Source of the DNA: Ehretia macrophylla
Lineage: Eukaryota; Streptophyta; Magnoliopsida; Boraginales; Ehretiaceae
Length of the DNA: 64,000 bases
Direction of reading: 5' to 3'
Assembly (NCBI GenBank): GCA_037974665.1
Contig: CM075770.1
Coordinates: 2,492,501-2,556,500, forward strand
Shown here: positions 47,940-59,100 of the stretch, piece after piece
How the letters are laid out: every line of letters begins with the position of its first letter
Position numbering within the stretch: the first letter of the stretch is position 1
Program-made: the position numbers and the translations under genes
The notes under the pieces: model-generated
The model's input: the letters and a program-made list of their open reading frames with translations, nothing else
The model's database searches: none
What the model was told of the DNA's origin: nothing

Positions 47940-50057
47940 ATCACAGAAGTTTCATCGATTAAGCAAATTAGCCATCTTGCTGAGAAATTAATTCATACTT
48001 ACTGCACAATTTCTAACATGCCCTTCAAGATGCAATTTACAAGTACTGCTTTGTCTCGGGGCAATGTATCAACTTTGACAAATCAATCATTGTGTTTAGC
48101 CCCAACACTTCAAATGGAATCACAAGAACTGTCGCTAATATCTTCAAAGTTAAATGGAACGACAAGCTTGGGAAGTATTTGGGCCTTCCTACTAATTGGG
48201 GAAATCAAAATCGGAGGCTATCCATTGGATCAAAGAAAAATGCGATGCAAAACTTCAAAAGTGGAAAAGTCTTCTCCTTTCTGATGGAGGTAAGGAAGTC
48301 CTTATTAAAAGTGTGCTTCATGTTATGCCTTCTTATGTTATGGCTACATTCATTATTCCTAAATGTGTATGTAGCTATATCTTCTCTTTGGCAGCTAAAT
48401 TCTGGTGGAGCTATAATGGAAATGATAGTATTCATTGGGTCAATTGGGAGGATCTTTCTGATTCAAAATTAAATGATGGATTGGGGTTTAGGGACCTCCA
48501 TTGTTTTAATTTGGCTCTTATTGCGAAACAGGCATGGAGATTACAAACGAAGCCTGATAGTTTTGCTGCATGTTTACTTAAAGGGATTTACTTTCCCAAT
48601 GGCCAGTTTTGGGATGCTAAAGTGAAGAGGGCCTCCTCTTGGTCCTGGAGAAACATTTTGCAAGGCAGAGACCTTACCAAAAGTAAGGCATTGTCGGCGA
48701 TTGGAGATGAGCAGCTTGTTAATATCTGGAATCACAAATGGTTCGATGGTGTGTGTGATCCTGATAGCGTCAACTCTCAAGGCCTCACATATATCAGTGA
48801 GTTAATCGACCCAAGTTCTAGAAAATGGTGTGAAGCCTTGATTAAGAGCATGTTTCCTCAGTCCATTGTGCAGTCCATTCTCGATGTCTTCTTGCCGAAA
48901 GATGTTAAAAGGACTACATTGTATGGCCCCTTGCTAACAATGAAGTGTATAATGTGAAGACTGACTACTATGCTGCTAAGGATTTCACTAAGTCTAGCAG
49001 GACAAGGAGAACATATGGAGCATGTTCGTCTCATCAGGAACCAAAAGCTTTTTAGAAGATGATTTGGGGCTGTAAAGCCCCTCCAAAGGTCAAGATTTTA
49101 ATGTGGAAAATTGTGAAGAATGCCTTGCCAACTCAGGAAAACAGATACAAGAGAAAATGTGCAGATAATCCTCTTTGTCGAGTATGTAACCAATTTGTTG
49201 AAAATGCAGAACACATTTTTTTGTGTTGCTGTTCATCGTTTCTGGTTTGCTTCCCCGTTGTAATGTGCTATTGATATCAACCATGTCTCACGATTTGGTG
49301 ATTGGTTCGTTAACTTGGTGCAGAAGTGTGAGTCTAGAGGATACTGCAAAAATAGAGCTATTGCTCCTATTGCCTTATATTGCTAGGAAATTTAGAAAGA
49401 AAGAAATGGAACAAGTATTGAGAATAGACTTGTTGATGTGCACAAGGCTGTTGTGCATGTTCAAAATGCGATTATGGCATTAACCAATGCGGGTGAGCAT
49501 TCTTTGAGACAACTTGGTCAGGTGGATGATAGACATGATGCTACAATTGCAACAGTGTGGTCGCCTCCTGCTCTTGGCACTGTGAAAATTAATGTGGATG
49601 CATCATTTGTTGATCGTAAAAGAGCTTATTTTGCCTTTGTTGGAAGAGAGTGTAATGGAGCACTAATCTTTGAGCAAGCGGACCGTATTAGATGTTCAAC
49701 TTTTAAGGCTGAGGCGCTAGCTATAAGGAATGCATGCCTGTTAGCGACTCACCTTTTTTTTCCAACATTATCATTGAAAGTGATACAAAAGCGATTCTTA
49801 CCACAATCAATTCTCCGAATCTTGTTTTGGGCTGGCAAGTTCTTCGAACCGTGGAAGATATTCAAAAAATTGTGACATCAATCCCTTATATAAGGATCAT
49901 ATGCATTAGAAGAACCGCTTTGCCTTTAGATTGGGTCTCTAATGTTCCGACCCACCTTTTGTAATTGTTGTTAGCGGACATCCAACCTACTGGGATTGGA
50001 TAACTTGTTGTACCTCTTTTTCATCAATGAATGTTTTAGTTGACCAAAAAAAAAAAA
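47940..50057 (+). mobile_element. 5'-truncated L1-type LINE with RNase H
   Basis: The element starts within the reverse transcriptase thumb region (GKYLGLPTNWG, about 48166). It then encodes KEVLIKSVLHVMPSYVMATF, a LINE maturation-type region (GLGFRDLHCFNLALIAKQAW, WSWRNILQGRDL), a zf-RVT domain (about 49059-49230) and an RNase H (VKINVDASFVDRKRAYFAFV, IIIESDTKAILTTINSP). It ends in a poly-A run at about 50045-50057. Frame changes interrupt it. It lies antisense to the receptor kinase gene and ends 165 bp from that gene's stop codon. The exact 5' edge and target duplication were not found. Confidence 0.8.
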
Positions 50058-50222
50058 AGACAAGAACACAACACATCTGAGTTTAGTGAACAACAGATAC
50101 AAATCCACAAAGACACGGGCAAGAAAACCACAGCTGGAGTTTGGAGCATAACTCTAATAACTAGGAAATATGAGAAAGTCTTCTGGATATCAAGATCTAC
50201 TTCAAGTGAAAGGTAATGTTCA

Positions 50223-51981
50223 TCACTGAGTATGACGAGCCATTTTGCCATCGGAATCTCCTTTAAGTGAAAGATTAGGGTCAGTAAGAGACCGCGCCAT
50301 TCTGCTAGCAGGACCTAGTTCAAGTGAAAGGTTAGGTTCCTTGCCCTTGTTTTCTTTCATTCCAGTCCCCCTTCCATGAGTTCTCATCATGGCCAATGAC
50401 TCCTTCAGTTTCTTCAATACATCAGTCAAGTCTATCCTTTGAATAGCGGTTTCGGGAATACATGCCCAGGCAATCTCATAAAGGTTCCAGGCAGATTGGG
50501 CGTCAAATTCTCCTTGTAACCGCGGATCCATAATCTCATGGATGTCCCCTTTTAACATCTTTGATTCCACCCATTTACCAATGAGTATAGATTCATCAGA
50601 GTTGTTCTTTATTATGGCAGTTTGACCAGTGATTAACTCGAATAGGACAATTCCAAAGCTGTAAACATCACTCTTCTCATTCAACCTCAACGTGTGATGA
50701 TATCTGCATATCAAATGGAAGTTATAAGATCTCAAGCAAGAAACTATGGCCATCAAATCCCCAATAGGGTGATCAGAGTCACCTCACTAATTTCAAATTA
50801 AATGTAGTTTGGACATGCGACTATTTCTAGTGTGCACATATACATTTGCTACCACTATACATTCTTTCTAATAGCATTCTAAGAAATATATCAAGACTTA
50901 CTCTGGATCAAGGTAACCAGGTGTCCCAGCAAAGCCAGTTGTCGTATGAGTTTGGTTGTCAATTGCTAATACCTTGGAAATTCCAAAATCAGATATCTTG
51001 GCTTCCAATTTTTCATTAACTAATATATTGGAAGTCTTCATATCTCTATGGATAATGCGAGGGTTGCAATCATTATGTAAGTAGTATAAACCTGAAAACA
51101 AATTCACCAGAAGATAAGAATTTTTGGACTCCAAGTGTAGTTATGAAAAGAATAGATCTCATGTATATTGCTTACGACCTTGTGCAGCACCAAGTGCAAC
51201 CAGCAGTCTCTCTTCCCAAGTCAAACTTCCCTCTGCGAGCAATAAATACGAATTCATTTAAGCATGTGAGCTAAGACACAGAAGCAAAAGATACATTGCT
51301 CTGCTTTTTTATGCTCAATCACCAACAACTATATCCAAGTGTCCAATAGACAATATTAAATTAAGCGGAAGTCAACTTTGCACAGCCAGATTATGTCTAT
51401 GCAAAGGCTTTACTGAGTCAAGCTCGATTCAAGAAGTTACACGATTTTGGAAGCTAGTTTTCAGTCAAAAACGTAGTCAACGATATCTTAAGGACAGGAT
51501 ACTAGTGAAGACATTGAGATAAGAATACCTTCTAGAAGCTTTTTCAAATTCCCCTTGGACATATACTCACAAACAAGAACCAAATTTGCTTCTTCATTGC
51601 AATACCCAATGAGATTTACTAAGTTCTTATGATGAATTCTCATTAGGAGATCCACCTGCAATTATGAAGGGAACATCGGCTATCAAATAAACAAAATCAG
51701 CAGCACCTTCTTGCTATTGTTGGATATTTTCGAGCTTCTATAAAGAAACTAAAACCATCCAATCAAGTTAATTACCTCAGTTTCAAACTCTTGTAACCTG
51801 TGAATCGACCGAGAAAGTTCTTTGACGGCTACTCTGGACCCGTCTAAATATCCAAGATAAACTATTGCAGATCCACCTCTTCCAAGAATTTGTTGAAAGT
51901 CGGTAATTCTTACAATCCCAGCATATGTGAATATTTGACCTTTTGATCTTCTAGATCTTCGTTGGCTGGATTCAGCAATCT
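50223..51981 (-). CDS. Gene C kinase exons 11-15
   Basis: Exon 11 holds the glycine loop GRGGSAIVYLG and VAVKEL. Exon 12 gives HHKNLVNLIGYCNEEANLVL and the hinge CEYMSKGNL. Exon 13 gives SLTWEERLLVALGAAQG. Exon 14 gives HRDMKTSNILV, DFGIS and GTPGYLDPE. Exon 15 gives [20 protein letters not shown] through the C-lobe and a tail with two related segments, EPNLSLELGPASRMA and DPNLSLKGDSDGKMA. It is an RD kinase with every catalytic motif. The duplicated tail segment is also present once in fragment B. Confidence 0.9.
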
Positions 51982-53215
51982 CTGTAAAGACAAATTCACA
52001 GCCGTATCATTTCATATTATAGTACAGGTTTATAATTACATCTTATTCGCTTCAAATCTTACCCAGCATTTTTATATTTAATCTTAAAGATAGTATAGGT
52101 TTTACCTCTAAGTACGTATTTATATAGAAGGTTACATATTGAATCATCACCATTTCTAATATAATTTTATATGATCATGAAGGTAACCTTAGACAAACTT
52201 TCAAACACTTAATTTGCTTCAAATCTAACCTGACGTTGGAGTATTTGATCTTAAAGATGTTTCTTGCCTGGGTTCAGCAATCACCTCTGCGGAAAAATTC
52301 AAAGTAAAATCATTGATATGGGTTTATAATTAGCTCTTATTTGCTGCAAATCTCAAACCCCCTGCATTCAATATAGTTACAAGAATTCTTCAATATTTCA
52401 TTGTTTCTCATGGATCCACTAAGTACGTTTTTATATAGAAGGTTACATATTGAATCATCACCATTTCTAATATAATTTTATATGATCATGAAGGTAACCT
52501 TAGACAAATTTTCAAACACTTAATTTGCTTCAAATCTTACCCGATGTTGGAGTATTTGATCTTAAAGATGTTTCTTGCCCGGGTTCTGCAATCATCTCTG
52601 CGGAAAAATTTAAAGTAAAATCATTGATATGGGTTTATAATTAGCTCTAATTTGCTCCAAATCTTAAACCCCCTGCGCAGGCTCATTTGTTTGATTTTCT
52701 TTCTTTTATTGCAGAAAACATGTGAGATTTCTTATGGAACACTTTTCTATTGCTAATCCTTGCTACAAAATTTGGTAAGGTAATTATAGGATTTCAAACA
52801 GAAAATGTTCTCAAATAAAGGTTGTACCTTGTCGTCTCCTTATGAATTTCCAGATGAATATTGCCGTTACAACTAAGAGAACAACCAAAAATAATAACCC
52901 AGACATAAGTATATAAGTTGATGGCTTGATTGTATCATTTGGGTTGCATGAAGCTGAAAGGCAAAGACCTGGGTTCCCATCAACACTAGGAAAAAGAACA
53001 AACGTAGAAAGATTAATTGTTGATATTTGGTAGATTTTGTTCTCTTGAATAGAGATAGCAATTAAAATCGAATTGTGTTTTACATAAATGTACCTTAATG
53101 TCAGTTTTCCAGAAATGTTTCTTTCAATAAGGGAGTGAGGAATTGAACCTGTGAAATTGTTTCCAGATAAATTTCTGCACGAATAAACAAAAGAATCACC
53201 TCAATCCCTTGCTAA

Positions 53216-53251
<36 letters not shown>

Positions 53252-56078
53252 AGGCATCTCATAGTATCAAATTCAATTTACTTACAGACTCTTTAAGGAC
53301 TGCATATTTGCTAAAAAATCTGGGATTCTTCCTGTTAAGCTGTTGTTTGACAAGTCCCTGGTAGAATTAAAAGTCATGGCTTGAAAGCATTGGACTATAC
53401 AAACTGTTGAGCTAAACTAGCATTATGAAGAGAGGGGGAAGGAGGTTGGAGAAGAAAAGAAGAAAAAATAATAAGTATAGGAAAAGGAAATAAATCTTAA
53501 AAAGCAAAATTAAAAGAAAAGTTATCATTCGAGTAGACTAAACATAGGGTTAAGATAACAGAAGCCTATTGAGTAGACCAACATATAAGACTAACTTCAA
53601 TCCTTAGAGCTACAGAGGAAAACAACAGCCAAAAAAAAGAGCTAACACTTACAGATGCTGTAATGAACTAAGCCCAGAGAACGAACTATGAATATCATTG
53701 CTCAAACCACTGGACGATAGATTCCTGCTTTCGATGTAAATGTCATCATCAAAAACATTGTGTAACTAAGCATAATAAAAGCTTCAGTCATGTCGGAACT
53801 CACACTACTGATATGATTCCAGCACCATTTCGGCTGTCGTAGATGCACTCAAGACCATCCCAGAGAAACTCCTTTGGCATACATGGATCTCCTTGCCAAT
53901 TTTTCTTTATGCCGTATCTCTCCTTGATGCCGATGATAGCATCAACTAGAGGTAACAAAATATAGACAAATTTTTCATGTTAATGAATCAAAGAAAAGGT
54001 TCATATTATTAATCTTTTTCGGCAACGTTACGAGTCACTGGTGGAACATAGTGGCCATATCTTTCTTAAAATTAGCCAAATTCCATAAAATTAATTTGGT
54101 TGAGTGCTTAAAATGCCATCATCAGTTGTTTGAGGTATGGAAGTCAATAACAGTTTCATATCTTTATGTTGATCCAACTAGAGCTCTCAACATATTGGTT
54201 ACATATATGATCAATTCCCAGTACAGAGATAGAACTAATGCAACTCAAATATATAGGGGTGGATCCAAGGTTCTAGTCAGTGGAGACTATATATGTATAA
54301 TATAATATAATATTTCATTTGTCTCTATTCCTATTGGAAGTACCATATATATATATATTATTTGTATGTTACTTGATATGTTATTTTATTTTATCGTTTT
54401 AAACTTCATTTGTCCCAAAATGAAAGTCCTATTTGAATTTTTATTCAAACAATTTTTTTGAAAGAATAAAATTTTATCAATTTTAGTGAGTTAGTACAAT
54501 ATACTAAATAACTAGGATGAAAATACATCAAGTTAATACAAAAAAATTTAGAAAGTAAAGGAACAGCATAAAATAGAATATAACCTTGAAAATTCCAACT
54601 AGAAATTCATATAGGCATGGAGAGAGTGAAAGAAAATTAAGATTTAAAGTAAAATAATTACTAGTGAAAAAGTAAGCCCAAAGATAATACAATATTTAAA
54701 AGATGCTAAAAGTTTTATTTTGTAGTGTTTACCTTGAAGGAAATAAAGATAAAACTTCACTCGGAAAAGCAAAAAAAGAAGAACATATTTGGTCGAATTA
54801 TTTACTTAAATATGGCTTTGAAAAGGAAATTATGATTTTGATAAATCATTTATATCTTGTTCCCTCCCTAAAATTAAATTAATAGAGGGAACAAAAGAAA
54901 AGGAAGAAAGAAAGAAGCTAAAACAACCCGACGTTAGTGGCACCAAAGAGACTTATGTGTTATTGGACTTATACTTTTATCAGGACAAATAAAAGTTTGT
55001 GGGCTCATTCGAGTAAAGTGATTTTAAAGACCAAACTTAAGAAGTAGTTAGGAATGACTAATTTTTCAGACGAATACTAAATGTCATTTAAAGTAATTTG
55101 TAGGGGTCCACTGACCCCAATGTGGGTTCACCCTTCACAAAAATATAACTGTGAGATGAATATTTTCTGAATGTAAATCGACAAACAACTATGAGATGAA
55201 TATATATACATGTAAATTAACTTCAACTTAAAATCTTTAAATGTTCAATAAAATTTTTCATAAAATTTATACTAACTAATATTTGTATGCGTCCCTCATT
55301 TGCTATTTAATGCAAATGCTTACTTGAGAGCAATTTAAAAGAATTTTACGTACCATCGCCTTGTGCAGAAGGTGGCCACTGAAAATCTTTGACCATGTAA
55401 ACCTCTATGGCATTCAGAATTGGCGGCAGTGTGGAATCAAGTGTTTTCTCAAATTGAAACGTCAAGAAATCACCACGAACGGGCTCTCTGCTGGAGGCAG
55501 TATATGTCTGCTCACTGGGGCTTATAGTCTCAAAGATTGTGCCGTTCAGATAAATATTGAACTTTCTCATATCGATTTGCTTCTCAAGATTCTCAACCTC
55601 AACAAAATGCATGTACCAATAGAAGTATTGATTAGGATCGACCGGAGGCACAATCGCTGAGCTGCTTCCTCTGTCAGGTTCGCCAGCAGTGCTCATGACC
55701 GTAGGTGAAACTTGGAAAGCATTCTCACGAATATTTTCCTTTATAAAAGATGCATTTTGTTGCCAAAATTTCATAGGTTTCCATATACGCCCATAGAAAT
55801 CATCTTTGTACCTTGAAAGAGTAATTAATCAGTTGTTTAGCACAGTTTCATACTCTGACCGTAAAAAGAAAGGTAAAATGCATGACGTCCCTGTGATATG
55901 TCGAAGTTTCACGCTATATTTTTCCGTCTGGTTTGTGCCTCAGGTTGCAACTATTTTTGGTTTTTTGCCTTCTTTCTGCCTAAATGAGTCATGTATAGAC
56001 TTAAACGCCATTGAATTTAATTTAATTTTCTTTTGGGGTCAATTGTAAAATTTAGTCAATGCACCCTAATATACACAA

Positions 56079-56122
<44 letters not shown>

Positions 56123-59100
56123 GTATATACATATACACCCACCACACACAGAATGCATACACCAATACACAATATATACATGCAAATATATACATATACA
56201 CAACTCACACTCACACACACTAAATCATAATTTTAGGGTGGGTGGCTCTGGTTTGGGGTGACGGAATATAGAGGGTGGGGAGGTGACGGGATTTGGAAGG
56301 TGGGGGTGGGAGGGGGTTTGTAATATCCGAGCCCGACCATGCATTATAAGTATTTATTTATATTTATTTCTTTCGTTATTTTTGAAAAAATGTGCTTTTA
56401 TGATTATTTGTCTGCATTTAATTAATAGTTAATTGTCTTACTATTTAAAAATCAATTGGTATTACGATTAATAGTAACATATTATTAGGTGTTCTTATAA
56501 CATTAATTAACATAAAGCTTAGAGTCATTATAGGGATGTAAAACCCCATATCGTGACTAAGTAAAAATTTTCAGCTGCTTGCAAGAGTATGGGTGATTTC
56601 TTTTAACTTTTATGGTCATTTCAACAATTTTTCTGAATTTAAGGGTTTTTTATCCGGAAAAGAGGTTTACTTCGGGGCCCATTATAGGAAAATCGGGTTT
56701 CTGTCTCGAAAAATGGATATATGCCATTGAGTTTCTTTTAACTTGTACTACTTAATAGTGAAGTTTGGCAAAATTGCATTCGGGCCCGAAAATACGAAAA
56801 TCAGGACATCTATGTGCAAAACAGGTAAAAAATAAAACGTTAGTGTCAATCTCTGAGAGTGACACATGTCCTAATGCGGGGATGTGCCACGCATGTAAGA
56901 CACGTGGAGGGACACGTGTCATACATGCGTGGACATGCCACGCGTGCGTGACACGTAGGGGGACACGTGTTACACATGCGTGGACGTGCCACGCATGTGA
57001 GACACGTGACGGGACACTTGTCATGCATGCGTCAATTTTGAAAAACTATATAAAGGGGTCACTTGACCCCCTAAAATCAAACAGACATATTTTTTTCTAA
57101 CCTGATTTCACAAAATTATATCAATTCAGTTTAGTTAATGTTTTGAAAGTTTCAAAACGGGTCCGAATCTTTTCCAATTTTCAGCATTTTGAGTGAGGAG
57201 ATTTTATTAAAAACAGTATCTTATATGTTTATATGATTATTATATGTCTATAACATGATTTGTTATTTTAATATTCTAACTTGAGATAAATATCATGCTT
57301 ATTAATATTCTTTATTTATTTGAATTAGAATTGACTTTTTTAGCATAAGATAAGTAGAGATGTTGTCCAAATATTTACATAAATGTTATACATGTTATTT
57401 GCATGCCGTCATAATGCCCTATTTATACTTAAAAATTGCTTTATTATAGCCGTTATTATATTGCCAAGAAACTATTTTTTACTTGTCCGGGACAAACACT
57501 TTAGTTGATCCTCATATGATTTGTTGTGTGTTCTATGACTACTTGTGTGTACTTAGGGGTTGCAACCTCAGGCACGATAGCATTCGGACTCCGGGCGGCA
57601 TAGGCTTGCCGGTGCTCCCATGACTATCGTGGTCCTATTCCCTCTTCTCGCTTGGGACTCCTACCCCCCTTGGACAGTTTCTCTCGCTTAGGACCAGGTC
57701 CACCCTCGGAGATGTTGGGTCGTAGATTTTGGATACAATCCGGAGTATCCTCTTAGGAGAGATAAGAAGTTGAAATTGTGATCAAGGCTAGCCACCTCCT
57801 GAACTAACTCACTTGTTCCTACTCTCGCTTGGTACCACCCTCGGAGAGTAGTGTCCTACTCTCGGTTGGCATTCCACCCTCGGAGAGTAGGCTGATATTT
57901 GTGGATATATGCCACTATTGTTTACCTAAATGACATTTCTGTTATTATATATGACTCAAATGTAATAATAATTTACTACTAGTTATCATATGTTATTATA
58001 TTTTATATGGACAGTTTGTTATACTACAGTACGTGAATTGCATCATGATTTACAAAAGAGACCGACCAGAAATGTTTTCAAAACTCTTATATTTCATCCT
58101 CACTGAGCTTCCCCAGAGCTCACCGTTTTTCTCCCCCCCCAGTGCAGGTACAGCTTAGCTTGAAATGCAAATTGACTTTGAATGTTTACATGCTCGAAGA
58201 CTTTTGCTGTCATAGTTGGATCCAAGTTGTAAAAGTTAGAGTTTGTTGTATTAATTTCGGGAGAAAGGGTAACTGTGTTGAAACATCAGTTTGTATGATA
58301 GCCGGGTAGTTATCAGATGTTCGATGTTGTAACACCCTTTTGTATTTAAATTATTATATAAAGGCTTGTTATTAAGTAATTCTTTATTTACTGTTCCTTT
58401 TAATAGAAAGTTATGAACTCGCAATGACAATAAACGCAAACTTTGACCTAGTCTTGAGAAGGGCCGGGTTGGGGTCATTACAGGTGGTATCAGAGCTTAG
58501 ATAGCTCATAAGTCGGGATAGGATTTTCGGACTGTGGGTAGTCGTCTTTTAAGGATATGTGTTTGGTATAATCGTATGTGCTCAAGGTGCTTATTTGCTA
58601 AGTGTGAATCTATTTTCTATAAGATGCATGTTTGATTGTGCTGAAGTTATTAATTGTATACATGCATTACTCGTAAAATGGTAAGTAATCCCCTTCCCTA
58701 AAAGAATCGGCCAGTAGCGGATCTCCTCGAAGGCAAGTCAACAAACAAAGGAACAGTTGATCGGCCGTTGGTATTTTCCTTGATCGAAATTCTTGAAGTT
58801 CTTCATTAGTATCTTTGCTTGGACTTCTTAATTGGTATTTTTTCTGGATTTCTTACTTATTGGATTTTTGAAGATGAGCCTTTATTTGGCATTCATATTG
58901 TCTTTATTTGGCGTCTATATTGCCTTTATTTGGCATTCGAGATTTTTTAGTATTCTCACGTGGTATTCTTATATGGTGTTCTTTTGTATCCTTATTCGGG
59001 TATTACTATTCAAGGCTCATGTTTGGAATTCTTATTTGGCATCCAGTATTCAATCTCGCGCAGTGGACCGGAGCTACTTAAAAAGTAAATTGTGAGGACG

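Noticed and set aside
56752-57100. Cysteine/histidine-rich repeat frames in the 5' LTR that resemble small secreted peptides
   Set aside because: They are produced by the CACGTG minisatellite, occur on both strands, and change between the two LTRs.
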